Assembly (NCBI GenBank): GCA_016618085.1
Contig: JABLTG010000004.1
Span: 1 to 64,000 of the forward strand
Source: Neovahlkampfia damariscottae
Lineage: Eukaryota > Heterolobosea > Selenaionea > Neovahlkampfiida > Neovahlkampfiidae
Reading direction: 5' to 3'
DNA length: 64,000 bases
The translations under genes and the position numbers were made by a program. Below the pieces are notes generated by a model. That model did no database searches. It was given only the letters and a program-made list of their open reading frames with translations, and was not told the origin of the DNA. Positions 9,667 to 21,052 of this stretch are shown here, one piece after another; the first letter of the stretch is position 1; each line of letters opens with the position of its first letter.

Positions 9667-10852
9667 TTAAATTGGTTCCATATTATTGAGATAATTTGAT
9701 AATTCTTCATTTTTTGATGAAAATTTCTCTTTAATGTTTTTGAGTGTCTCTGAGTTGAAGTTTATTATTTTTTCTTTTTTTTCTGATTCATTCTTTTTTT
9801 GTTCAATTTGTACTTTCAATATTTCATTCTTTTTATTTATCACTTCTATCTCTTTTTCAACATTTTTTACTTTGTTTTCAAGTTTTTTTTTTTCATCAAA
9901 TATTTCATTTTCTTTCATTTCAAGTGAATCCCATTGTTCATTATTTACATTATTTTTCATCAAATCTTTCAAATTTTTCTTCTTTCCTTCAAAAATTTTC
10001 ATTTCTTTTTCTTGTTGTTTTTCCAACTCCAATAATTTATTTTTCAGAATTTTATTTTCTTGAGTAACTTCTTTAATTTGAGTTTCTTCGTTCATATTTT
10101 CATAAATTTTGAGAGCCATTTGAGTTGTTTCTGAAATTACTGAAGATGTGAAATTTGAAAACATGTTTGAATAAGTTTCTTCATTAACGTTTAAATTTTC
10201 ATTTTGGTTTTCTGTTTCTTCATCAATATTTCCATGAACTAACCAACTGATTCCTTTTTTCAATGGAGTATTTTCCAAAGAACTACATGTCAAAACTATG
10301 GTTTGTTTTTAAAAGTATTTTGGTTTACCCATGAACTTTCTTTGTTTATCCTTGAGATGTTCTTCAATATCCAAATTTTTGATGAATTCTTCTTTTTTTT
10401 GTTCTTTTATTAAATCAAATTTGTTCAACAAAATTAAGTATGAAATTTGTTTTTCTTTTGTTTTTTCAAAACATTGATGAAGTATTTCTTTTGTTTCTAG
10501 TAATCTCTTTTCATCAGAAGCATCAATAACATAAACAATTCCATTGACTTCATAAACTTCCAAATAATCATCCCAGACTATTCTTGATTCTTTTGAACCA
10601 CCAAAATCAAAAAGAACTAGTTTTTTTCCTTCATATTCAAACTCATGTTTCACTTTATAAAAATGGTAAAAAAAAAAAGAAAAAAAAACCTGGATGAAGT
10701 GTTGGAGCAGGAGATTCGGTTAATTTTTCATGTTCTAAAGTTGATATAAGAGTTGTTTTTCCAGAGTTATCAAGTCCATAAAATAACAAATTTACAGTTG
10801 GTTCGGAAAAATACGAAACAACGTTCTGTGCGTAGCCAAACCAATTAGACAT
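9667..10852 (-). CDS. Arf-family small GTPase with long coiled-coil tail (Arl13-like)
   Basis: Exons 10852-10690, 10652-10329 and 10295-9667 give 371 residues. The G motifs are complete: GLDNSGKTT (G1), a Thr in APTLHP (G2), FDFGGSKESR (G3), LNKFDLI (G4) and VLTCSSL (G5, formed across the second intron). The G domain closes with LKKGISWLVHGNI, close to the KKGLYWLLHII block of ARL13. It continues into a ~170-residue Glu/Lys coiled coil, as ARL13 does. ARL13 works in cilia, as a guanine-nucleotide exchange factor for ARL3 and in membrane trafficking. Sar1 was considered because of VWDDYLEVYEVNGIVYVID, but Sar1 lacks a tail. If it is Arl13, the organism probably makes flagella. Confidence 0.72.
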
Positions 10853-11012
10853 TTTGTTCTATTGAATCATTGGCTAAAAATCATCCTCAAATCATTTTGT
10901 TTTTTTCTTTCCATGAATTTCTTTATTTTTCATTTCTTGTTTGATATAATCGGAGATTTTATATTTTGGAAAATGACTTGGTCCAATCAAACACGTTTTT
11001 GTCAATCCAATC
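10853..11012. promoter_or_regulatory. Divergent promoter region with three CCAAT motifs
   Basis: This 160-bp spacer lies between the Arl13-like gene and the acidic protein gene at 11013. ATTGG at 10869-10873 lies 17 bp from the leftward ATG. CCAAT at 10983-10987 and at 11007-11011 precedes the rightward ATG, the second one ending a single base before it. Confidence 0.45.
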
Positions 11013-11627
11013 ATGGAGGTACCAAACACTGACGATAAAAGAGTTAGTTGGAGAGAATTAATGCAAGCACCAGATATACCAAATGATATTGATGATGAGG
11101 AGGAAGATTTAAACCAGCAAGCTGTCAGAATTTCTTTGCCAAGAGATTATGAAGAAGAAGATTTACAAAAACTGAAAGAAAAAAAAGAAAGAGAAGAAAT
11201 TTATCGACAACGTGAACATACAATACTTGTAATGGGTGAAAGTACATTTGATATAAAAATAGAAAAAAAAGAACCAAAAGAGGTCGCCGAAAGTGCATTT
11301 GTGAAAGAAAATTTTAACAAGAAGCACAGAAAGTATACAATAAGTAAAAGACATTCAATGACAGAATTTGAAATAAAAAGAGGTTTGATGGATCCTGTTG
11401 ATACAGATTCCAAAGGAAAAAAAAAAAAGAAAAAAAAAATAGGATTTATGAAAAGTTATGAATCTGATTCAGATGATGATGAACAAGTTATGTATATTCC
11501 AACTACTACGACACCACAATCGGAAAATAATGGAAAATCATTTTTTAATTTTTTTAAAACTTCAAGAGACACAACACTTCAAGATGAATCACCCAAGAAA
11601 CAGAAAGGTCTGTTTGGAAAAAAGTAA
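11013..11627 (+). CDS. Unknown acidic/basic protein with a KRVSW motif
   Basis: Single exon, 204 residues. I do not recognise the family. It is largely disordered in composition, with alternating acidic (DIDDEEEDLNQQ) and basic (KGKKKKKKK) stretches and a Ser/Asp cluster (SYESDSDDDEQ). Near the start, KRVSWREL fits the RVxF/W docking motif for protein phosphatase 1, and ISKRHSMTEFEIKRGLMDP could be a phosphorylation-controlled segment. It lies just upstream of KNL1, itself a PP1-docking protein, on the same strand, but a separate CCAAT motif and spacer suggest independent transcription. A PP1 regulator is a guess based on a short motif. Confidence 0.6.
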   Translation: MEVPNTDDKRVSWRELMQAPDIPNDIDDEEEDLNQQAVRISLPRDYEEEDLQKLKEKKEREEIYRQREHTILVMGESTFDIKIEKKEPKEVAESAFVKENFNKKHRKYTISKRHSMTEFEIKRGLMDPVDTDSKGKKKKKKKIGFMKSYESDSDDDEQVMYIPTTTTPQSENNGKSFFNFFKTSRDTTLQDESPKKQKGLFGKK

Positions 11628-11710
11628 ATGTATCATTTTTTGTGTTTTTGGTGTTGTAAATAAAAAAGCAGTTTTTTTTTAAAATGAAGTTTTTTGATTG
11701 GTTTAAACAA

Positions 11711-11724
11711 TCCCGCCAAAACCT
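11711..11724 (+). promoter_or_regulatory. E2F-like site upstream of KNL1
   Basis: TCCCGCCAAAACCT lies 38 bp before the KNL1 ATG. Its reverse complement contains TTTTGGCGGGA, which fits the E2F/DP consensus (TTTSSCGC/TTTGGCGG). A GATTGGTTT (CCAAT-type) element lies just upstream at 11694-11702. The same 12 bases CCGCCAAAACCT lie upstream of SMC4 at 29641. Confidence 0.5.
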
Positions 11725-11762
11725 AAAACTGTTACAACTTGGTGAAAACGAACGGTGAACAG

Positions 11763-14700
11763 ATGAACAGTGAAGATAAAGAGAACAAAAATGTGGTGAC
11801 AACACCAAGGAAAAAAATGACAAAGAAGAGGAATATTCGTAAAGCACTCTCGCCAAAATCACCAAATCAAAAAAAACAAAGAAGAGTTAGCTTTGCATCT
11901 ATGAAAGTTGTTTATGATGAAAATCCAGAAAAAAAACAACAAGCTCCAAGAAGAACTTCAATTGCTAATTTTTCTTCTTTTAATCAAAAGAACAAAAGAA
12001 AGTCAGTGGCTAAAGGACTTCAACCAAAAACAAATATTATAACAACAAATGAAAAACCAGTTGACCAACCAACAAAAGTTGAAGAAGAAAATTTAGAAAC
12101 CTTCAAACAAGAACTAGTTCGTTTTTTTAAACACTAAACTCTTTCTAGGATGGCCTTTCAAGTTGTTCAAGTTCAGATAATGAAGATGAAAACTCTTTAA
12201 ATTTTTCAATAGATGACACATTACTCTCTGGAGAAAAAGAACAACCAAAAGAAATTACAAAGAAAGAAATGTCAAATTCAGATTATGGTAAAATTATAGC
12301 TGAAGCAAGAGAATTACTTAAAGATCATAAAGAAACTGAAAAGAAGGTGAACATGACAACAGGAACAATTTTCACTTCAAAAGGTTCCAATGACACTAAT
12401 TATACAAACTTGTCTATTCCATCTCAAATAACAAAAACTGATGTTATTGATAAAACTATGGATGGTGGAAGAATGAGTTTGACAAGAAATGATTATGGAA
12501 AAGTTGTTGAAAATGATGTTGGGAATCAAACAATGATGAACGAATCAAGAATGAGTTTGACAAATCATGATTTTGGTAAAATCGAAGGAAATATGGATGA
12601 ATCAAGAATGAGTATTGCTGCTTCAGATTATGGTGGTATTGAACTTAACAAATCAACAAGAAAAAGTTTAACGAATTTTAATCAATCAAGAATGAGTTTG
12701 ACACAGGGTGATTTTGGAAATATTGAAAAAGTTGATTCTGTTGATTTAAATGATGATGATTTTGATGGTCTTGATGAATCAAGAATGAGTATTGCTGCTT
12801 CTGATTATGGAGAAATTGAAATGAACAAATCAAGAAAGAGTTTGACAAATTACAATCAATCAAGAATGAGTTTGACTCAAAATGATTTTGGAACAATTGA
12901 AAGTCTTGATTTTGATTCATCTGGAGGCATAGATGAATCAAGAATGAGTCTTGCTGTTTCTGATTATGGTGATATCGAACTTAACAAATCAACAAGAAAA
13001 AGTTTAACTAACAAATTCAATGAATCAAGAATGAGTCTTACAAATACAGATTTAGGAAAAATCATACAAGAAGAAGAAGAAAAAGAATCAACAATTGAAG
13101 AAAATAAACCAACAAAAGAGGATATGAAAGATTTGGAAGACATGGAATCTTCAGATGAATCAATTGATTTTGACACTCGCATGAGTTTGACTAAAAATAA
13201 CTATGGATCTATTTCCGCTTTCGCAAATGAAAAAACAAAACTTTTTGGATCTGATGATAGTTCAGATGATGAAAATAGAGAAGAAGAGAATTTTGACACA
13301 GTAGATGATCTTTTAGAAAATTTAAAAGATGATTCTTTGAATTTGTCAATTGCTTTAACAGGACGTCAATCAATTCTCGAAGAGATTCCAGAAGATGTTG
13401 CTGATTTACTTGACCAATCAAATTCAAAAGAACTTGAAGAAAAACAGCAAGAAAAAGAAAATCAAATGCAAATTGAACAAAAAACAGATGATGATTCTAT
13501 TGATTTAGGAAATAAAACAAATATCTCTTCAAGAACTCAAAATAACACAATTCAATTTTCTTCCCCAACAACAGAAAATTTAAAGAAGAAACTCAAAGCA
13601 ATTAGAAACAATACAACACCAAATGAATCTATTGATCTTGCAATGTTGAATCGAACAAATACAATGAACCTTTCAAATGTCACAATGACAACACCATCAC
13701 AAAAATTGATCAAAAGTGTCAAGCAATTATCTTCCTCAAAATCAGCAAAAAGAAATTTGTTGGAAAATATAGAATCTGCTGCAGTTCAGTCCAGAAATTC
13801 AACAAGAGATTTATCTACTGAATTAACATCATCTCTTAGAATGACACCACAAAAAAGGATCAATGAAATCAAAAAAAATTATGCAAATGAAAAACAAGAA
13901 TCAATGAAAGATGAATTGATTAAATTCAATCCAATCAATGTATCTGATTTCTTACTTCGAAGTGATATTAGATTTTTAGATGATTTGTCAAATCAAAGAA
14001 GACCAACATCATCAATTGGACTCAAAAAATCAGAATTCAATAAAATGAATAATGTTGGTAAAATTCAAATTGCAACATTCATAGGAGCTGAAGTTGAAGT
14101 TTATGAATCAAGTTGCAGCAAAATTTATGAAATTTCTGAAAATTTGAAAAAAGAAATTTTAGACATTGAAGAAAGTTATAATTTAAAAAATCCTTTGATT
14201 TTCCAACATATTCAAAGAATCAAAGGAGATGAATTGAGTGATTTTTGTAAAAATCTCAAACAATTAAAACAAATTTGTAAATTAAAATCTGAAATCTTTT
14301 TTTATGAAATGAAAGAAAATTTAGAGGACAATCTGTTGAATTTAGTATCAAATGACTTGAATAATTTCTCAAAAGATTTAAATTCTTCAATGGAACATGT
14401 GAAACATTTAGATTCATTAATCAATGAAATTGAATTAGAAATTCAAAAAATTGAATCAATCATCAATGACAACAAAAACAAAGAAAAAAGAGAAGAAATC
14501 AAATCGATTTTGTCAAAAAATGACAATGAAATTAAGTTTTTAAAAGAGAATTTAATGAAAGAAAATCAAAAATTGAAAGAAACTGTTGGCCATGTTGCTG
14601 TTGAAAATTTCAAAGAAATCAATCAAATGTCAAAAGAACTTAATTCTTCTTTTAAATTTGAAATTCAAGATAATCGTTATCTAACAGTTTATTCAGATGA

Positions 14701-15202
14701 TTTTAATATTCAAATTGAATTTGAAGGTCAAAAAGTATTGACTTGTACTTATGAATTGGCAAAATGTTCAGACAGGGGAGAAGTGAATTTGATTGAAAAC
14801 TACTTGAAAAAACAAATTCCAATGAAGAATTTGTTATCAAGTATCAATGTTTTAGATGATATCCCATCGATTTTACAATTGATTTCATTCAAATTTTCAA
14901 GAATTCATCAATTAAAACAACAATTAGAACAGTTGACATTGAAGAAGATTTACTTCAAGATGTTGTTGCAAAATCATGAAATGAGTGTTCTTTTTTCAAT
15001 TACAGATTTTAAAACAAAAAGATTTACATTTACTTTACCTTTAACACTCAATTGGCCGTTTGAAAATTATCAAAATACTTTTCAATTTTCAAAAGGAAAT
15101 ACAACTTTGACACAAGAAGCTGTTGCAGGAGTGATTGATAATGTTGATTGTTCTTTTGAAAGATTGTTAAATATTTGTGAAAATTTGAAAAAATTAATCT
15201 GA
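11763..15202 (+). CDS. KNL1: Kinetochore scaffold KNL1/Spc7
   Basis: Exons 11763-12116 and 12149-15202 give 1135 residues. Residues 40-44 read RRVSF in a basic setting, the PP1-binding motif of KNL1. Residues about 226-474 carry seven clear ESRMSLTxxDFGxI units with related KSLTN half-units, which I read as this lineage's MELT-like Bub3/Bub1 docking repeats. Around nt 13930, INVSDFLLRSDIRFLDDL followed by RRP is the conserved Spc7/KNL1 signature. A coiled coil (about 14100-14640) and a final ~190-residue globular region fit the tandem RWD domains that bind Mis12. KNL1 recruits checkpoint proteins and PP1 to the outer kinetochore. The upstream E2F-like site suggests cell-cycle control. Confidence 0.9.
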
Positions 15203-15269
15203 AAAAAATAAATTCACACTTTGATTCTATTGGTTTATTTTTTATTTATCGTTGACTTTAAAAGTGTTG

Positions 15270-16812
15270 ATGTCTGTCGTTGGATTTGATATAGGAACAA
15301 GTAATTGTCGAATTTCTTGTTGGTGGGGTACATCAAGACCAGAAGTTATTTACAATATGCCAACAGTTATTTCTGTAACGGAAGAAAATGAAATTTTAGT
15401 TGGTGAAGATGCACTTCCTCAAAAATATCCAACAACAACAATTTATGATACAAAAAGGATCCTTGGATCTCATTTTGGAGGTGAAACTGAAAGAGAAAAA
15501 AAAGAATTCCAAAAGTATCAAACACTCTGGCCATTTTGTGTTGAAACTTCCAAAAAACAAACTTATCAATATTGTTTAAAAGTGAAAGATGAGTTGAAAA
15601 TATTCACTGTTGAAGATATTTTATCAGTTATTTTAAAACGTTTAAAAAACAAAACTGAAGAATTATTGGGTATTGAAAATTTACAAAATATTGTTATAAC
15701 AATACCAGGTAAGTTGATGAAAAAAAACAAATTTTTTTTAACAATATTAGCTTATTATGATAATACTTCAAGAGTTTTAACTCAAGAAATCGCAAAATCT
15801 GTTGGATTGAATGTTGTCAGAATGATTACTGATACAAGTGCTGCTAGTTTGACTTATGGTATTTTTGATAAATCAACTGATGTAAAAAAGAATGTTTTGC
15901 TATTTTCAATGGGTGGTGGTTCTGTTTCTGTTTCAATTTTTCAAATTTCTAAAGGACAAGTTCAAACAAAAGCTGCTTGTGGAAATCGTTTTATTGGTAA
16001 GAAGAAAAAAAATTAATTTGAAAAAAAAAGGTGGAATTGATTTTGAAAATGAAATATTTCGTTTATGTTGTGCTAAAGCTAAACTTTTATATGAAGAACC
16101 AATTTTAGGAAACTCTGAAGCCTTGATGAAATTAAAACTGGAATGTTCAAAAGCCATGAAGGTTTTAGATGAAGAGCAAAGTTATCAAATATCTATAAAG
16201 GATCATTTTAAAGGAAAAGACTTTGAATGGGAATTTAAAAAAGAAACTTTTGAAAAAGCTAACAAGAAAAATTTTGAAGAAATTTTAGACCCAATTTTAG
16301 ATGTGATGGATGCCGCAAATATGACAAAAAAAGATTTAAATGAAATCATTTTAATTGGTGGCGCATCAAGAATTCCAAAATTGAAAGCTTTATTAAAGAA
16401 ATTTTTCAAAAAACAAAAATTTTCAGAAAACTTAGATATTGATAATATGGTTTCAATTGGGGCATCAATTCAAGCTACAATGTTGGATACAGTAAAAGCA
16501 ACACCAACAAATAATAAAACTGCTGTTGTACAAAAAACTGAAGAAAAAAAAGAAAATGTTAAAAATGAAGTTCAAAACAAAGAAGAAACAAAAAAAGAAA
16601 TGAAAGAAGAAACTAAAATTGAAAAAGATGTAAAATCAGAAGAAAAACAAAAAGAAAAAAGAGTTCCACCAACACTTCCAAATCGCAAAAAAGAATCTCC
16701 AAATTCAGAACCACAACCAAAAAAAGAAAATGTCAAAGAAAAAGTGGAAGAAAAAATAGAAACGAAAAAAGAAAAATCAGAAGAAGAAATGGAAGAAATA
16801 ATCATGGAATAA
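15270..16812 (+). CDS. Divergent Hsp70-family protein lacking the substrate-binding domain
   Basis: Exons 15270-15708, 15751-15996 and 16031-16812 give 488 residues. The Hsp70 nucleotide-binding domain is recognisable from VGFDIGTSN, TIYDTKRILG, ITIPAYYDNTSR, GGIDFENEIF and ILIGGASRIPK. Key catalytic positions are changed. The phosphate-2 motif DLGGGTFD reads SMGGGSVS, so the two Asp equivalents (D199 and D206 of Hsc70) are both Ser, and NEPTAA reads TDTSAA. After DNMVSIGASIQA, where the beta-sandwich substrate domain should begin, there is only a ~110-residue Lys/Glu/Pro-rich tail. It cannot be a normal foldase. It may be a regulatory pseudo-chaperone or bind nucleotide without hydrolysis. 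An actin-like or Hsp110/Ssz-like role is possible. Confidence 0.85.
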
Positions 16813-17175
16813 TTATTGTAAATCAATAAACATTGCAATCAAAAGAATGAAACTTTATTTTGAATTTGGAACATTTGGACATTTTTGATTCAATTGTTGT
16901 TTTTTGAAAGCGCAGCAATGATTTCTCTTTCCCAAAAAACAAAATAGATTTTAAAATTCACTAAAGAAGAGGATTTTTTCTTCCTGTTTGTCAATGTTTA
17001 ATTTATTCACTACCATTATTCACAAAATCTGTCTATAGATGAATCGTTCGTTTTTTTCCTTTTCACCACTCCACCAAGTTTGATTTGATTTGAACAAAAA
17101 TGATTGGACAACAGATATTATCAAGGACAATCAAAATGATTCTATTTTTATTCTTCCATCATCTGTATCTACACC
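16813..17175. other. Intergenic stretch without a recognisable gene
   Basis: 363 bp of AT-rich sequence between the Hsp70-like gene and the next plus-strand gene. I see no conserved reading frame, RNA gene or repeat. A GATTGGAC (CCAAT-type) element near 17102 probably belongs to the promoter of the gene starting at 17176. Confidence 0.5.
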
Positions 17176-18041
17176 ATGAAAAATGATATGGTTTTTTCAA
17201 CAGAAAAATTTTCATCCAATCATCTCTTTTCCATTTTGATGAATCTTCTAAAGTTCTCACACTCAGAGGTTGCTGAAAATGAAATGCCATTGTCTGTTTC
17301 TAGTTGTAGTAATGACTCAAAAACCACTTTACGTTCACTAGAGTCGGCCATAGAAGATGATGCAACATCAAAACCAGTAACAACAAAAAATAAAAAACTA
17401 AAAAATGTTAGAAAGAAAGAAAAAAGAAAGAGATAGACCTTTCTTTTTTGAATGAACCCGGTCCAACTAAAAAATCACCAAAATCACCAACACTTGCATT
17501 TTTCAGTAAATTGACAAAGTCACCAACTTTAGGAACTAAAAAGTCAACTAAAATCAAAAAAACCAAAAAAAAAAAGAACGAAAATGAAAATGAAAATAGA
17601 GAACAACCAATGTATGTCAAAGGTATTGACATTGAAAGAGCAATGGATGACGTTTATAATGTCACTGAAACACTGTATACAGAACACGGAGAAGATTCAG
17701 AGGATGATGATGAACCTGAAGATGAAGGTGATATTCGTGGAGTTAAAACTGAATCTTTTGACTCATTTTATGACCATCCTGACATTTTGAAATATTTAGA
17801 AACATCACCAGTTCAAATTTCAGCTTTGAATTCACCACCAAAGTTGGAAAAGTTTCATCAAAAATTAGATGCTCAAAATAAAGGTATAAATGTAAATTAT
17901 GATTCAGAAAATGTCAAAGTTACTCCAGTTGTTGTTCCTGATTTGGAAGAGAATACATACACCAGAAATGTCGATGAATTAAAAAGTGTAGCATCTTCAA
18001 CTGCTTCAATGGATGAAAATACAATTGTAATTGATGTTTAA
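17176..18041 (+). CDS. Unknown Ser/Thr-rich acidic protein
   Basis: The best model joins 17176-17376 and 17412-18041 over a 35-nt GT-AG intron, giving 276 residues. No family is recognised. A basic segment with repeated TKKSPKSPTLAFFSKLTKSP, rich in S/T-P sites for proline-directed kinases, is followed by an acidic stretch (DSEDDDEPEDEGD). A Ser/Pro-rich C-terminal half contains VTPVVVPDLEE. The composition suggests a phosphorylated, mostly disordered nuclear or cytoskeletal protein. The intron placement rests on frame continuity only, because no homologue guides it. The first exon in particular could be wrong, and 17176 is simply the first in-frame ATG. Confidence 0.5.
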
Positions 18042-18126
18042 AATTAAATTTTTTTATCAACTTGTTCCCACAATTTTTTATCAAAAATTTTTTCATTTTT
18101 TGGATTCAAAATAAACTACCAACACT

Positions 18127-18142
18127 CAACTGAGTTCAGTTG
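18127..18142. other. Short perfect palindrome between convergent genes
   Basis: CAACTGA-GT-TCAGTTG forms 7-bp inverted arms with a 2-base centre. It lies in the 239-bp spacer between convergent gene ends (18041 and 18281). No T-run follows directly. It may be a chance palindrome or a 3'-end processing or boundary element. Confidence 0.3.
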
Positions 18143-18280
18143 AATACGACTTTCACAGTTTTTGAGCTACCATGTAGACCAACTTTTAAGAAAGGCAAGA
18201 ATTTTCATGATTCTACGAAGTTGTTTAATCAGGCAACTTGACAAATCTCTGAAATATTTTCACGTTTAAAAAATAAAATT

Positions 18281-20815
18281 CTATTCAAAATAAAGATCTT
18301 TTTTTTCAGCAATTTCCATCATTCTCTTTGAAATTTGCAACATTTTTTCGTTCTTTTTTTTATGTGCAAAATACTCATCAACACTCATTAAATCACGGTT
18401 TCTTTGTATTTCCTTTTCCCATTTTTCTAGTTTTCTTGCTCCATGTGTACCACCATCACGAGTTGTTGCAGATTTCATGTTCTTTTGTTGAATAATACGA
18501 AGAGTAATTTCTTCAGCTCTGTCTTTTTTCATTTTTTGGTGTATGTTTTTCTTCACCTTTTTTGAGTAATATCCAAAGAAAACTAATTTAAAATTTGAAG
18601 GTAATTCATCAAGACAATCTTCAGTGAATTCATCAAAATGAGAAGATAAAAAACGAGCAGTAAAATCAATCAAGTATTGATCATTGTAAAGACCTGCAAA
18701 TGAAGCTAAATCCAAAATGTTCTCAACACTCAAATGACTTTTAATTAAAGCTCTGCAGTTAGATGCAAGCTCATCCAATCTGAATAAATCACAATGAACC
18801 AACACTTCAACTGCATTTTGTGGGGATGGAATACACTCATTAGTATATAAATAATGAAGGATTGTGTCCATTGAAATTTCAGAAATACCAATAAAATCAA
18901 TTTCACTTTCAATTGTTTCTTTCATTCCACTATTGAATGCATCCTCAAAATGTTTTGATCTAAACAACATGAATTTATGTGCATTATAAGATTTGATGAT
19001 TTCATCATTTTCAATTAAATTGATTTTTGCGTCTGTAAAACTACCTAAATTCTTGAATGAATACAAATCAGATTGTAATTGTTTATAAAAATCTAAATTT
19101 GAATTTAAATATAAATTCATTTTGAAAATTTGATTCAAAAATAAGAATTGTTTTCCTGATCGTTTTCCTAATTCCAATAGATTTTTAATTTGTTGTTTGT
19201 AAGTTTTGATTTTTCCGGTATAAAGAAACTCAATATATAATTTGAAAGTATCATATTCAAAATCAGCGATCACAACACTAGATTCTCCTTGTTTAATTAA
19301 TTCTTTTAAGTAATCACATCTTGATGATATAAATTCTTTATGAACTTTGATTTCAATATCTGCTTCATTGTTTTGTTTGAAAATGAATGAAAAATTTGTC
19401 ATTTTTTTGTTTTGATAGAGATTTGTTGTATGTTTTATAATAGACTCATAGCTGTTTTGATTTTGTTGAAATTCCATAAAATTTAAAATTTTGATTGAAC
19501 TTTCAGCTAATCTTTCTTCTAAATCAATGTATCCTCCAACAATGTAAAAATTTTTTTGATAAGGGTGTAAAATGACTGATTTATGACCAGCTATTGGAAA
19601 ACTATTCAAATCTTCAGAATTAATAACTGATTCCCATTTTTTTGTTGAAAGAGAAAATTTGTAAATTGAACTTTCAATTGAATTATAACCATGGCCACCA
19701 TGAATATAAAATTCATCATGTGAATTAAATGAGTATAAAATGGATGAATGTAAAGGAGGAGGAACTAATCCATAGCAATCAATTTGTGTAAAGTAAAAAT
19801 GTTGAGTATTGAAAAGATGAAGATCATTGAAAAATTTTTCACCGTTTTGACCACCAAAATAAATGATAGAATTCTGATTTTGCACTTGACAACTATAATT
19901 ATAACGAGCTTCAGGTGCCGCAGTAACTTCAACTTCTTTGATGATAGAGTGATCTGTGGATGGACAAATCAAAATCATAGAATTTGAAACTGTTTCATTT
20001 GCAGAATTCATTCCTCCAAAGATGTAAACAGTATCTCCTTGCAGAACTGGTGTAACTTTTTCAACTTTTTCGAAAATCTTTTTGGAACCTGATTTGAAAA
20101 GTAGTTTATTCCAAGACGGTGATGATTTGTGGTAATTCAGGTTGTAATAATTTTCAAAGTCATCAAATAAATATAAATTTCCTTGAATGCAGATCATAAA
20201 ATGATTTGATAATGCAGGAGGATGAAATTCATTTTCAAAATCAAATGAAAACCATTCTCCTAATTCATAAAAAATCAAGTCATCCAATTCTACATATTTT
20301 CTAATTAAAACAAAATATTTTTACTTTTTTCTTCATTTTCTCCTCCATGAATGAAAATAGTTGATCCATCAAATCCCAAAGCAAAATTTTTTCTTTTGAT
20401 TGATGAAATATCTTCAAAATGAATTTCCGAAGATGAAGAAACAATATTCCCAGGTTTATAATTGATACTATTTGAGTAAGCATCTGAAGTCTTAAAATTT
20501 TTGATTATTTTTTCTTCAACTGAAAAATCAACTTTTGAGTTCTTTTCAATGATGTTTGGTTTGTTTACAACTTTAATTTTTTTTGTTTTTCGTTTTTTGA
20601 TAATTCTTTTCTTTTTTGGTTCTTTCTTAATTTCCAAAATTTGTGAAAGTGTTGAAGAAAATTTTTCTTCTTCAACTTTTTCAAATTCTGTTTCAAGTTG
20701 ATAATTTAACTCTTCTTCTTCCAAGTATTGTCCTTCAATGTCATTTTCAACATCCTGGAAGTAATCTAATAAAAAATGAACTGAATTCACTCTTACGTGC
20801 AAGAAGTTTTGACAT
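18281..20815 (-). CDS. Kelch-repeat protein with two BTB domains (LZTR1-like)
   Basis: Exons 20815-20797, 20765-20325 and 20289-18281 give 822 residues. A charged N-terminal region is followed by kelch blades with the usual diglycines (IFIHGGENEEKK, YIFGGMNSANE, IYFGGQNGEKFF, FYIHGGHGY, FYIVGGYID). Two BTB/POZ domains come next: IEIKVHKEFISSRCDYLKEL, then AKINLIEND with YNAHKFMLFRSKHFEDAFNS. A BACK-like helical region and a basic C-terminus close the protein. Kelch plus two BTBs is the layout of LZTR1, a CUL3 adaptor that ubiquitinates Ras-family GTPases. A CUL3 substrate receptor is therefore the best guess, with the substrate unknown. The first exon is tiny (19 nt) and is chosen by frame and by a GATTGGTG motif just upstream of its ATG. 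Confidence 0.82.
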
Positions 20816-20887
20816 GTCAAAAAATACACCAATCAGATGAGTTTTTCAATTTTATATTTGAATTGTACACAACAAATTTCCAATAAG

Positions 20888-20972
20888 TAGTAGATGTGAA
20901 AAGTCCGGACGGCAATTTAACTTTTTTTTATTTTCACCCCTCTTTTCCATAAACTTCTCTTAAGTCAATCTA
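20888..20972. repeat. Repeat copy 1 (order A-B) with GTCCGGAC palindrome
   Basis: Part A (about 20888-20940) reads TAGATGTGAAAAGTCCGGAC and on to TTTTCACCCC. GTGAAAA and TTTTCAC form a 7-bp inverted pair around the GTCCGGAC palindrome and a T-rich stretch. Part B (20941-20972, CTTTTCCATAAACTTCTCTT and on to CAATCTAC) follows directly. Both parts recur near 21.7-21.8 kb, in the opposite order and on the same strand. Confidence 0.75.
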
Positions 20973-21052
20973 CCCTCCTCTGAAAGACTTCAAAAAAAGT
21001 ATTGACAAAGATTGGGCGTTTTTATGCATCAATTTCATTTACTCAAAAATAA

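Noticed and set aside
9667-10293. Separate coiled-coil protein gene
   Set aside because: It has no ATG at its start, and splicing joins it to the GTPase domain, completing the G5 motif and the last helix.
10320-10852. Sar1 identity for the small GTPase
   Set aside because: Some motifs resemble Sar1, but the domain end and the long coiled-coil tail fit Arl13 better.
17100-17183. Short frame MIGQQILSRT upstream of the gene at 17176
   Set aside because: Only 28 residues with no conservation or clear splice into the next exon.
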